Below, piece by piece: positions 54,497-64,000 of a stretch of DNA of 64,000 bases. Source of the stretch: Roseiarcus sp963805295 (GTDB lineage Bacteria; Pseudomonadota; Alphaproteobacteria; Rhizobiales; Beijerinckiaceae); assembly GCA_963805295.1 (NCBI GenBank), contig CAWDTW010000091.1, forward strand, positions 62,001 through 126,000, given 5' to 3'. A program made the translations under genes and the position numbers. How positions within the stretch are numbered: position 1 is the first letter of the stretch; each line of letters starts with the position of its first letter. The notes below the pieces were generated by a model that was given only the letters and a program-made list of their open reading frames with translations, did no database searches and was not told where the DNA came from.

Positions 54497-54700
54497 TCAT
54501 CGCTCGGCGCCTCCGCGCGTGTCGGCGATGACGAAGTAGAGAGCGACCATCGCGACGCCGATCGCGATCCCGACGTCGGTCTGCGGCTGGATGAGCGGCT
54601 CCCCGCCGGCGAGCCGCATGCCGCCGATGACGACCGCGAACGACAGCGCGCCGGAGACGATGAACCCCGCGCGGCTCTTCAGCGATTCGAGAACGGTCAC
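54497..54700 (-). CDS. Small two-TM membrane protein between nuoD and nuoE
   Basis: The 67-residue frame starts at a GTG that overlaps the nuoD stop by 4 bp (GTGA, 54697-54700). It encodes two hydrophobic helices, GFIVSGALSFAVVIGGMRLA and DVGIAIGVAMVALYFVIADT, and ends TRGGAER. The overlap argues for translational coupling within the nuo operon. I do not recognise a named family. It could be an accessory or assembly factor of Complex I, which is inference from position only. Confidence 0.7.
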   Translation of the reverse strand: MTVLESLKSRAGFIVSGALSFAVVIGGMRLAGGEPLIQPQTDVGIAIGVAMVALYFVIADTRGGAER

Positions 54701-55887
54701 CGGTCGACCTCCCCGAACACGATGTCGAGCGAGCCGAGGATCGCGCTGACGTCGGCGAGCATGTGCTTGCGGCAGAGAAAATCCATCGCCTGCAGATGGG
54801 CGAAGCCCGGCGCGCGCAGTTTCACGCGATAAGGCTTGTTCGAGCCGTCCGACACCAGATAGACGCCGAACTCGCCCTTCGGCGCCTCGACCGCCGCATA
54901 GACCTGGCCCGCCGGCACCCTGTAGCCCTCGGTGTAGAGCTTGAAGTGATGGATGAGCGCCTCCATCGACGTCTTCATGTTGCCCCGCTTCGGCGGCACG
55001 ATCTTGCCGTCGTCGGTCATGATCGGCCCAGCGCCGCTCGTCGAATTCAGCTTCTCGCAGCACTGTTTCATGATGCTGGCCGACTGGCGCATCTCCTCCA
55101 TGCGGACGAGATAACGGGCGTAGCAGTCGCCGTTCCTGCCCACGGGAATGTCGAAATCCATCTCCTCGTAGCACTCGTAGGGTTGCGCCTTGCGCAGGTC
55201 CCAGGGCGCGCCGGAGCCGCGCACCATCACGCCGGAGAAGCCCCACGACCAGGCGTCCGCCAGCTTGACGACGCCGATGTCGACGTTGCGCTGCTTGAAG
55301 ATGCGGTTTCCCGTGAGAAGGACCTCGAGGTCGTCGCAGACTTTGAGGAACGGATCGCAGAAGGCGTAAATGTCGTCGATCAGCTTCGGCGGCAGGTCCT
55401 GGTGGACGCCGCCGGGGCGGAAGTAGGCCGCGTGCATGCGCGAGCCGCTCGCGCGCTCGTAGAAAACCATCAGCTTCTCGCGTTCCTCGAAGCCCCACAG
55501 GGGCGGCGTCAACGCGCCGACGTCCATCGCCTGGGTGGTGATCTGGAGGAGATGCGACAGCAGCCGCCCGATTTCCGAATAGAGCACGCGGATGAGCTGG
55601 CCGCGGCGCGGAACGGTAATGCCGAGCAGCCGCTCGACCGCCAGCGCATAGGCGTGCTCCTGATTCATCGGCGCGACGTAATCGAGCCGGTCGAGATAGG
55701 GCACGTTCTGAAGATACGTGCGCGCCTCCATCAGCTTCTCGGTGCCGCGATGCAGCAGGCCGATATGCGGATCGACCCGCTCCACCACCTCGCCGTCGAG
55801 CTCGAGCACGAGACGCAGCACACCGTGCGCCGCCGGATGCTGCGGCCCGAAGTTGATCGAGAAGTTGCGGAGGATCGGCTCGGTCAT
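54697..55887 (-). CDS. nuoD: NADH-quinone oxidoreductase subunit D
   Basis: The 396-residue subunit starts MTEPILRNFSINFGPQHPAA and has HGVLRLVLELDGE, IGLLHRGTEKLMEARTYLQN and YDxE-free hydrogenase-like core sequence ending LGSLDIVFGEVDR. It forms the quinone site with NuoB and NuoH. ATG 55887 fits the family start better than an upstream in-frame ATG in the repeat-bearing spacer. Confidence 0.97.
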   Translation of the reverse strand: MTEPILRNFSINFGPQHPAAHGVLRLVLELDGEVVERVDPHIGLLHRGTEKLMEARTYLQNVPYLDRLDYVAPMNQEHAYALAVERLLGITVPRRGQLIRVLYSEIGRLLSHLLQITTQAMDVGALTPPLWGFEEREKLMVFYERASGSRMHAAYFRPGGVHQDLPPKLIDDIYAFCDPFLKVCDDLEVLLTGNRIFKQRNVDIGVVKLADAWSWGFSGVMVRGSGAPWDLRKAQPYECYEEMDFDIPVGRNGDCYARYLVRMEEMRQSASIMKQCCEKLNSTSGAGPIMTDDGKIVPPKRGNMKTSMEALIHHFKLYTEGYRVPAGQVYAAVEAPKGEFGVYLVSDGSNKPYRVKLRAPGFAHLQAMDFLCRKHMLADVSAILGSLDIVFGEVDR

Positions 55888-55920
55888 GCGCGCGTTCCAA
55901 GCGGCGGCGCTGGTGGGCAA

Positions 55921-55942
55921 TAGGCAGTAGGCAGTAGGCAGT
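55921..55942 (+). repeat. Short tandem repeat (TAGGCAG)3, left flank of four-helix cassette
   Basis: Three copies of TAGGCAG lie just downstream of the four-helix-bundle gene. They are the inverse of the array at 56372-56395 on the other side. Confidence 0.85.
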
Positions 55943-55977
55943 CTGTCAAGCTGGCGGTATTGCGAGAATCGTTCATG

Positions 55978-56352
55978 TCAGCGCTCCTCCGCGCTTCGAA
56001 CGCCGCGCGCGAGGCCGAGCAGCATCCGACCGATCAAATCGCAGTTCGAAAGCGGCCGCGCAGCCTTTTCGAAACTGCCAAACTTCAACCACTGAGCCAA
56101 AATCAGGTGGGTCTCCAACTCCTTCAGAGAGCCCTGAGCGTTTCGCAGAAAGCTAATGTAGGAACCGACGCTGTTCCTGCCGTACCCCTCCGCGATGTTT
56201 GCGGGAATCGAGACAGCCGCCCGTCGAATCTGTGACGTCAGACCGTATTGCTCCTCCCGAGGAAACTCCCCGGAAAAGTGATAGCAACCATCGACTAGCG
56301 TCATCGCATCCTGCCAAACTTTGAGATCGCGATAGGATCTGATCTCGCTCAC
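55978..56352 (-). CDS. Four-helix bundle protein, 23S rRNA intervening-sequence (S23/IVP) family
   Basis: The 124-residue protein (SYRDLKVWQDAMTLVDGCYH, PREEQYGLTSQIRRAAVSIP, ANIAEGYGRNSVGSYISFLR, NAQGSLKELETHLILAQWL) is a clear member of the four-helix bundle family found in 23S rRNA intervening sequences and related to the Avd proteins of diversity-generating retroelements. It sits between nuoC and nuoD and is flanked by inverted arrays of a 7-bp repeat, which suggests insertion as a cassette. Biochemical role unknown. The frame is intact. Confidence 0.88.
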   Translation of the reverse strand: MSEIRSYRDLKVWQDAMTLVDGCYHFSGEFPREEQYGLTSQIRRAAVSIPANIAEGYGRNSVGSYISFLRNAQGSLKELETHLILAQWLKFGSFEKAARPLSNCDLIGRMLLGLARGVRSAEER

Positions 56353-56371
56353 CGACCGCCGTCCCCCTATC

Positions 56372-56395
56372 GCCTACTGCCTACTGCCTACTGCC
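56372..56395 (-). repeat. Short tandem repeat (CTGCCTA)3, right flank of four-helix cassette
   Basis: GCCTACT occurs three times in a row, followed by the variants GCCGACT and GCCG to 56402. It is the inverse complement of the array at 55921-55942. The nuoC stop codon TAG (56388-56390) lies inside this array, so the repeat defines the end of NuoC. Confidence 0.85.
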
Positions 56396-56996
56396 GACTG
56401 CCGTCCTTCGCCTTCTCATCCCCCGGCAGCGGCGGCCCTTCCCACGGGCTCAGGAAATCGAACTGGCGGAATTCCTGATTGAGGCGCACCGGTTCGTAGC
56501 GGACCCGCTTTTCCTGGTCGTCGTAGCGCACCTCGACGAACCCGGTCATCGGGAAGTCCTTGCGCAGAGGATGCCCGTCGAAGCCGTAGTCGGTGAGGAT
56601 GCGGCGCAGATCGGGATGGCCGACGAACAGGACGCCGAAGAAATCGTAGATCTCGCGCTCGTACCAGTCGGCGCCGGGATAGACGGCGGTCGCGCTCGCG
56701 ATCGGCGTCTCCTCGTCGGTCATGACGGTGACGCGAATGCGCCGGTTCAGTTTCGGCGACAGCAGGTGATAGACGACGTCGAACCGCTTTTCGCGGTCCG
56801 GATAATCGGCGCCCGAGATGTCGATGATCGAGACGAACTGCCCCGCCGGATCGTCGCGCAGGAATTTGAGCACGTCGATGTTTCGGCTGGCCTCGACGGT
56901 CAGCGTCAGTTCGCCGAAGGCGAAAGTCGAATGCAGCACCGCGCCGGGCGCCGCGGCGGCGACTTTCGCGCCGATGGTTTGCAGCAGGTCGTCCAT
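56388..56996 (-). CDS. nuoC: NADH-quinone oxidoreductase subunit C
   Basis: The 202-residue protein begins MDDLLQTIGAKVAAAAPGAV and carries ADWYEREIYDFFGVLFVGHP and DLRRILTDYGFDGHPLRKDF, the NuoC signature. Its last residues (DGSRQ) and stop are encoded by the 7-bp repeat array, so the native C-terminus may have been slightly changed by that insertion. Confidence 0.96.
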   Translation of the reverse strand: MDDLLQTIGAKVAAAAPGAVLHSTFAFGELTLTVEASRNIDVLKFLRDDPAGQFVSIIDISGADYPDREKRFDVVYHLLSPKLNRRIRVTVMTDEETPIASATAVYPGADWYEREIYDFFGVLFVGHPDLRRILTDYGFDGHPLRKDFPMTGFVEVRYDDQEKRVRYEPVRLNQEFRQFDFLSPWEGPPLPGDEKAKDGSRQ

Positions 56997-57028
56997 TCGA
57001 TGCGTCTTTCGTGCTTGCCAGCGGCGCG

Positions 57029-57604
57029 TCAGCGCTCGATCGTCCCGGTGCGGCGGATCTTCTTTTGCAGCATCAGCACGCCGTAGAGCAGCGCCTCCGC
57101 GGTCGGCGGACAGCCCGGAACGTAGATGTCGACCGGCACGATGCGGTCGCAGCCGCGCACCACCGAATAGGAATAGTGATAGTAGCCGCCGCCGTTGGCG
57201 CAGGAGCCCATCGAGATGACGTAGCGCGGCTCCGGCATCTGGTCGTAGACCTTGCGCAGCGCCGGCGCCATCTTGTTGGTCAGCGTGCCGGCGACGATCA
57301 TCACGTCCGACTGGCGCGGGCTGCCGCGCGGGGCGAAGCCGAAGCGCTCGACGTCGAAACGCGGCATCGACAGCTGCATCATCTCGACCGCGCAGCAGGC
57401 GAGGCCGAAGGTCATCCACATCAGCGAGCCCGTGCGCGCCCACTGGATGAGCTCGTCGGTCGAGGTGACGAGAAAGCCCTTGTCGGCGAGTTCGTCGCTG
57501 ATCGCGCCGAAAGTGGCGTCGTCGGCGCCGAGCGGCTTGCCGGTCGACGGATCGAGGAGGCCCTTCGGCGCGGGCGCGACGATCGGATTGGCGCTCAATC
57601 CCAT
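57029..57604 (-). CDS. nuoB: NADH-quinone oxidoreductase subunit B
   Basis: The 191-residue subunit ligates cluster N2 with FGLACCAVEMMQLSMPRFDV, ISMGSCANGGGYYHYSYSVV and DIYVPGCPPTAEALLYGVL. The ATG at 57604 (MGLSANPIVAPAPKG), preceded by GGGAG, overlaps the nuoA end by 10 bp and is preferred over an earlier in-frame start. Confidence 0.97.
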   Translation of the reverse strand: MGLSANPIVAPAPKGLLDPSTGKPLGADDATFGAISDELADKGFLVTSTDELIQWARTGSLMWMTFGLACCAVEMMQLSMPRFDVERFGFAPRGSPRQSDVMIVAGTLTNKMAPALRKVYDQMPEPRYVISMGSCANGGGYYHYSYSVVRGCDRIVPVDIYVPGCPPTAEALLYGVLMLQKKIRRTGTIER

Positions 57605-57960
57605 TCCAGCGCTCCCTTGTTCCACTCGTAGACGAAGCCGACCGTCAGCACGGTCAAGAACAGCATCATCGACCAGAAGCCGAGCGGGCCGATGTCATGG
57701 AAAACGATCGCCCAGGGGAAGAGGAACGCCACTTCGAGGTCGAAGATGATGAACAGCAGCGAAACCAGATAGAAGCGCGCGTCGAAGCGCATGCGCGCGT
57801 CGTCGAAAGGATCGAAGCCGCACTCGTAGGCCGACAGTTTTTCCGCGTCCGGCGCCTTGAAGGCCACGATGAACGGGGCGATCAGCAGCGCGCCCGAGAT
57901 GAGCGCCGCCAGGATGACGAACACGACCAGCGGGAGATAGTCGGAAGTGAGGCTCGGCAT
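57595..57960 (-). CDS. nuoA: NADH-quinone oxidoreductase subunit A
   Basis: The 121-residue protein has three TM helices, with SAYECGFDPFDDARMRFDAR (quinone-site loop Cys) and LLFIIFDLEVAFLFPWAIVF. It is the first gene of the operon. The promoter region lies in 57961-58190, where I see no clear sigma70 consensus. Confidence 0.96.
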   Translation of the reverse strand: MPSLTSDYLPLVVFVILAALISGALLIAPFIVAFKAPDAEKLSAYECGFDPFDDARMRFDARFYLVSLLFIIFDLEVAFLFPWAIVFHDIGPLGFWSMMLFLTVLTVGFVYEWNKGALEWD

Positions 57961-58191
57961 CGGCCTGGCTCGCGGGTTTCGGTCGAACGGGCGCGAGGGA
58001 GCGCAACGTCATTCCGACGCAGGCCGCTCCCGTCGCCGCAGGCCTATCGCAGCGCAGCGAAGCATGCAAGGCGAAAGGCGGCGCCTTAGCCGCAAGTCGC
58101 ATGCCCGCAACAGATAGGCCCATTGCGGCTTTTGCATGCGTCCGCGTCCGCCGCTCGGGCGGGCGCCGCGACACTTTCTTGAAGTGGAAAT

Positions 58192-58268
<77 letters not shown>

Positions 58269-58480
58269 GCGAGGGGTGTGCGCAGATAAGCCCGCCGCGC
58301 GCCCAAGTCAATACACGCGCGCGTTTCTGGCGCGGCGAACGGCGCCCAATCGCGACGCAGTCATTGTTCGGGCGTTCCGGCCTTCCGCAAGCCATCGACG
58401 CGGCGCGCGAGCGCGGCGGGCGCAAAGCCGCATCTCGGGTTTCCCGGCTGCAAGGCCCCAATAAAACCAGGCTTCGAGCG

Positions 58481-59128
58481 CTAAAACTGGCTCGTCGCGA
58501 ACGACCAGCGCCGCATTTCCTCGCGGGTGAGAACGTGCACCGTGTCCGGCGGCAGCGATTCCGCCATCTGCACCAGCGCCGGGTTGACGCCCATCCGGCG
58601 GGCGTATCGGCTGAGCACGGCGATCATCGGCGCGTCGGCGAAGCTGCGCGTCACATGCGCCGGGCCGCCCCATCCGCCGCCCTCGCTCTCGACGATCGAC
58701 ATCCGGTGGAGCGCAACTTCGCTGCCCGGAGGCGCGACGCGGCGGACCGCGCCCATCATCGCATAAACGCAGGCGGACAGGCATTCGCCGACATAAGGGC
58801 CCGCGTCGCGGCCAGCCTCGTACCGGCCGACGACGCCGGCGACCCGAAGCTCTCGCAAGATGTGGCCGAACACCATCGAAGCCACGACGTTGCCGCCGCG
58901 CGAGTTGAAAAACACGACGCGGCGCAGCTTCTTGTCCTCGCTGCCGGACTTGAGGAAATCGACGAACGCCTGAGGCGTGTCCGTCTCGATCACGCCGTCG
59001 GCGACGATCACATGGGGACAGCGCGCGTCGCAGTCGCCGGTCATGAGCGGCTCGGCGCGGAACGTCATCGAGCCCGACTCGGCCAGAGCCGCGGCGGGCC
59101 CGATCGTCCCGCAAAGAGCGAGGATCAA
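58481..59128 (-). CDS. COG3904-type periplasmic protein with ClpP/crotonase-like fold
   Basis: VVFFNSRGGNVVASMVFGHI (GG-N strand-turn of ClpP-like folds), GPYVGECLSACVYAMMGAVR (where the catalytic Ser equivalent lies in the LSAC turn) and VALHRMSIVE are the recognisable features. The frame includes a hydrophobic, signal-like stretch (LILALCGTIGPAAALA) and basic residues upstream that reach into tRNA-Val. The start is therefore uncertain. TTG 59128 is chosen, and ATG 59068 is the conservative alternative without signal. Function unknown. Confidence 0.7.
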   Translation of the reverse strand: MILALCGTIGPAAALAESGSMTFRAEPLMTGDCDARCPHVIVADGVIETDTPQAFVDFLKSGSEDKKLRRVVFFNSRGGNVVASMVFGHILRELRVAGVVGRYEAGRDAGPYVGECLSACVYAMMGAVRRVAPPGSEVALHRMSIVESEGGGWGGPAHVTRSFADAPMIAVLSRYARRMGVNPALVQMAESLPPDTVHVLTREEMRRWSFATSQF

Positions 59129-59157
59129 GCCGAGCGCGGCGCGCCGGCCGCGGCGCC

Positions 59158-59233
59158 TGGTGGGCGGTGACGGGCTCGAACCGCCGACCCTCTCGGTGTA
59201 AACGAGATGCTCTGCCAACTGAGCTAACCGCCC
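59158..59233 (-). tRNA. tRNA-Val (TAC)
   Basis: The 76-nt minus-strand cloverleaf has acceptor GGGCGGT/ACCGCCC, D-arm GCTCAGTTGGCAGAGC, anticodon arm TCTCG-TTTACAC-CGAGA (anticodon TAC), T-arm GGCGG-TTCGAGC-CCGTC, discriminator A, and an encoded CCA at 59158-59160. Confidence 0.95.
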
Positions 59234-59306
59234 CTGTTTGCCGTCGGGCCTCAGACTATAGGCTCGCGCGCGCCCCGCCAAGCGCGGCGGAGGCGATCGG
59301 CGGCGA

Positions 59307-59333
59307 AGAAAAGGGCGGCCCGACGGCCGCCCC
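59307..59333 (-). terminator. Rho-independent terminator of the HU gene
   Basis: On the minus strand GGGCGGCC-GTCG-GGCCGCCC forms an 8-bp stem followed by TTTTCTT, 40 bp after the HU stop. Confidence 0.8.
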
Positions 59334-59373
59334 TCGCTTCGCTTCTCGATTGTCGCAAGGCGGAAGAAATCGC

Positions 59374-59664
59374 CTACTTCCTGCCGGATTTCTTGTTGAG
59401 GCTCGCCTTCAGCGCCGCGCCGGGCTTGAAGCGGGCGTTCTTCGAGGCGGCGATCTTGATTTCCTTCCCGGTCGCAGGATTGCGGCCCTTGCCGGCGGCG
59501 CGCTCGCGCACCGAGAAGGTGCCGAATCCGACGAGACGGACCTCTTCGCCCTTCTTCAGGGTCTTTTCGATGCCCCCCAACATCGCTTCGAGCGCGGCGG
59601 CCGCGCTCACCTTTGTCAATTCCGCTTCCGTCGCGATGTGATCGACGAGCTCAAGCTTGTTCAT
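59374..59664 (-). CDS. hupB: DNA-binding protein HU (beta type)
   Basis: The 96-residue protein (MNKLELVDHIATEAELTKVS, EVRLVGFGTFSVRERAAGKG, RNPATGKEIKIAASKNARFK, PGAALKASLN) is a standard HU nucleoid protein with the Pro-containing beta-arm. It bends and compacts DNA as a dimer. It lies downstream of lon with its own terminator, and the lon terminator precedes it. Confidence 0.95.
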   Translation of the reverse strand: MNKLELVDHIATEAELTKVSAAAALEAMLGGIEKTLKKGEEVRLVGFGTFSVRERAAGKGRNPATGKEIKIAASKNARFKPGAALKASLNKKSGRK

Positions 59665-59902
59665 CGTGCCCTCTCCTTTCGGCTGCGGCGCCTCTCTGTG
59701 TGAGCGCCGTTATCTTGCGCGGCCCTGTTCGAAGCCACGCGCCCATGTCCGTCCCTCTTTGCGACGGCGTTCCAGCGCCGCTCCCGCGCGAATCGACGGC
59801 TGAGTTCGTGTCATTGCTCACCGTTTCGCCGAGGAAACGCAAGAGTTTGCCGGGATCGACCGCAAAAAAAGATACGTTTTGAAGGCGAATCGGGCCGCAG
59901 AC

Positions 59903-59938
59903 GCAAAAAAGCGCCGCGAATCCCTGGGATTCGCGGCG
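59903..59938 (-). terminator. Rho-independent terminator of lon
   Basis: On the minus strand GGCGCCGCGAATCCC-A-GGGATTCGCGGCGC gives a strong 14-bp stem followed by TTTTTT, just after the lon stop at 60002. Confidence 0.9.
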
Positions 59939-60001
59939 CCTGAGCACTGCCAAAGTCTCCGGGCGGGCCGTCCCCCTCCGCCGTCCTTCAGACGCTCGCC
60001 G

Positions 60002-62425
<2,424 letters not shown>

Positions 62426-62669
62426 GGCTGTCCTTTTGGAAGCCGGTTCAAGGCCGGCCCCTTGTTTGCATTGACGACGCCCGCCGACCGGGCGGGCTCT
62501 GAAATCAGCAGCTCCGCCCGTCGCCTTTGCACCCCGCCCGTCCGATGGCCCGAACAGGAACACAACGACCCCGCGACGCAATCTTCATGCCGCGTCGCCG
62601 AAATCCAACGTCTTCAGCCGAAGATGGGCCTCGGCCCCGACTCTTTCAAGCCGCCTGAATGACGGCGTT

Positions 62670-63923
62670 TCAGCCCGCGCGCTCGGCGCGCTCGGCGTAA
62701 ATGTACAGCGGGCGCGCCTTGCCTTCGACGACCTCGGGTCCGATGACGACCTGCTCGACCCCGTCGAGGCCCGGCAGCTCGAACATCGTGTCGAGCAGAA
62801 TGCCCTCCATGATCGAGCGCAGGCCGCGCGCCCCAGTGCGCCGCTCGATCGCCTTCTTGGCGACCACGTTCAGCGCCTCGTCCTGGAAGGTGAGGTCGGT
62901 GTTCTCCATTTCGAACAGGCGCTGATACTGTTTGACCAGCGCGTTCTTCGGCTCGGTCAGGATCTTCTTGAGCGCCTCCTCGTCGAGGTCCTCGAGAGTC
63001 GCGATGACCGGCAGGCGGCCGACGAATTCGGGGATGAGGCCGAATTTCAGCAGGTCCTCGGGCTCGACCTCGCGGAACACTTCGCCGGTGCGGCGGTCGT
63101 CGGGCGCCTGCACTTTCGCGCCGAAGCCGATCGAGGTGCCCTTGCCGCGGGCCGAGATGATGCGCTCGAGGCCCGAGAAGGCGCCGCCGCAGACGAAGAG
63201 GATGTTGGTCGTGTCCACCTGCAGGAACTCCTGCTGCGGATGCTTGCGCCCGCCCTGGGGCGGCACGCTGGCGATCGTGCCTTCCATGATCTTCAGGAGC
63301 GCCTGCTGGACGCCCTCGCCCGACACGTCGCGGGTGATCGAGGGATTGTCGGACTTGCGGCTGATCTTGTCGATCTCGTCGATATAGACGATGCCGCGCT
63401 GCGCCCGCTCGACGTTGTAGTCGGAGGCCTGCAGCAGTTTGAGGATGATGTTCTCGACGTCCTCGCCGACATAGCCGGCTTCCGTCAGCGTGGTCGCGTC
63501 GGCCATGGTGAAAGGCACATCGAGGATGCGCGCGAGCGTCTGGGCGAGCAGAGTCTTGCCCGACCCGGTCGGGCCGATCAGCAGGATGTTCGACTTCGCC
63601 AGCTCGACGTCGCCGTGCTTGGTCGCGTGATTGAGGCGCTTGTAGTGATTGTGGACCGCAACCGACAGAACGCGCTTCGCCTGGGGCTGGCCGATCACAT
63701 AGTCGTCGAGGACCTTGCAGATTTCGCGCGGGGTCGGGATGCCGTCCTTGCTCTTGACGAGCGCGGTCTTGCTCTCCTCGCGGATGATGTCCATGCACAG
63801 TTCGACGCATTCGTCGCAGATGAACACGGTCGGCCCGGCGATGAGCTTGCGCACTTCGTGCTGGCTCTTGCCGCAGAACGAGCAGTAGAGCGTATTCTTG
63901 GCGTCGCCGTCGGCCTTGGCCAT
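62670..63923 (-). CDS. clpX: ATP-dependent Clp protease ATP-binding subunit ClpX
   Basis: The 417-residue unfoldase has a zinc finger (CSFCGKSQHEVRKLIAGPTV, FICDECVELC), LLIGPTGSGKTLLAQTLARI (Walker A), the pore loop GYVGEDVENI, and IVYIDEIDKISRKSDNPSIT (Walker B). It feeds substrates to ClpP, whose gene probably lies beyond the window edge at higher coordinates. 63924-64000 is upstream non-coding sequence. Confidence 0.97.
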   Translation of the reverse strand: MAKADGDAKNTLYCSFCGKSQHEVRKLIAGPTVFICDECVELCMDIIREESKTALVKSKDGIPTPREICKVLDDYVIGQPQAKRVLSVAVHNHYKRLNHATKHGDVELAKSNILLIGPTGSGKTLLAQTLARILDVPFTMADATTLTEAGYVGEDVENIILKLLQASDYNVERAQRGIVYIDEIDKISRKSDNPSITRDVSGEGVQQALLKIMEGTIASVPPQGGRKHPQQEFLQVDTTNILFVCGGAFSGLERIISARGKGTSIGFGAKVQAPDDRRTGEVFREVEPEDLLKFGLIPEFVGRLPVIATLEDLDEEALKKILTEPKNALVKQYQRLFEMENTDLTFQDEALNVVAKKAIERRTGARGLRSIMEGILLDTMFELPGLDGVEQVVIGPEVVEGKARPLYIYAERAERAG

Positions 63924-64000
63924 CGTCTTTCTCCATTCAGGCCGCTTGTCGTCCCACAGACCGCTCAGCCTAAACTAACCACCCTAGCGGAACGTAGCCT

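Noticed and set aside
55921..56402. CRISPR or attachment site at the heptamer repeats
   Set aside because: Units are only 7 bp and contiguous, and no integrase or recombinase is nearby. A cassette-flanking role is favoured instead.

Overview
This is a GC-rich alphaproteobacterial chromosome segment, most likely from the Hyphomicrobiales (Rhizobiales) and perhaps near the methylotrophic or phototrophic Beijerinckiaceae/Methylocystaceae. The evidence is the gene order clpX-lon-HU-tRNA-Val-tRNA-Asp-nuoABCDEFGHIJKLMN-birA-rnj, a GcrA-type cell-cycle regulator, and a two-domain acyl-CoA dehydrogenase that looks like methylsuccinyl-CoA dehydrogenase of the ethylmalonyl-CoA pathway. Placement below order level is inference.

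Layout. 1-4700 is a mobile-element cluster: an IS66 element cut by the window edge, a complete IS66 element, two MITE copies and an ISAzo13-like element that truncates genes on both sides. 4654-9618 holds envelope and metabolic genes (glycosyltransferase, LpxH-like phosphoesterase, a broken SDR gene, a XRE-cupin regulator, cytochrome c, ferredoxin-NADP reductase). 9645-16250 is accessory: an IS66-like IS with a target duplication, dispersed repeats, chrA, a decayed higBA module, a truncated group II intron and a DUF5343 gene. 16516-31424 is mostly core: gcrA-like, tal, an RND efflux operon, yihY, mcd, an RlpA-like protein, denD, a histidine kinase, nadK and a NUDIX gene. 31430-39500 is a decaying defence island: a putative restriction endonuclease, vsr, a cytosine methyltransferase cut by an IS1380-like element, and a Mrr-like nuclease truncated by another IS. 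39510-57960 is rnj-birA and the complete 14-subunit nuo operon, all on the minus strand, with four non-nuo insertions. 58192-63923 carries two tRNAs, a COG3904 periplasmic protein, HU, Lon and ClpX.

Function. The core genes form a respiratory Complex I operon, carbon metabolism (transaldolase, Mcd, erythronate dehydrogenase), NAD(P) supply (NAD kinase, Fpr) and ATP-dependent proteolysis. The accessory parts are dominated by IS66-type ends (GTAA...), small repeats with the same kind of ends, and a dispersed repeat built of 21-bp tandem units that encode a heptapeptide (LDFVP-type) pattern.

Two points stand out. First, several otherwise conserved genes carry one extra base exactly inside a GANTC site (the CcrM motif), which suggests methylation-linked base-calling errors rather than true pseudogenes. 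Second, a four-helix-bundle (23S rRNA IVP-like) gene flanked by inverted 7-bp tandem repeats sits between nuoC and nuoD.
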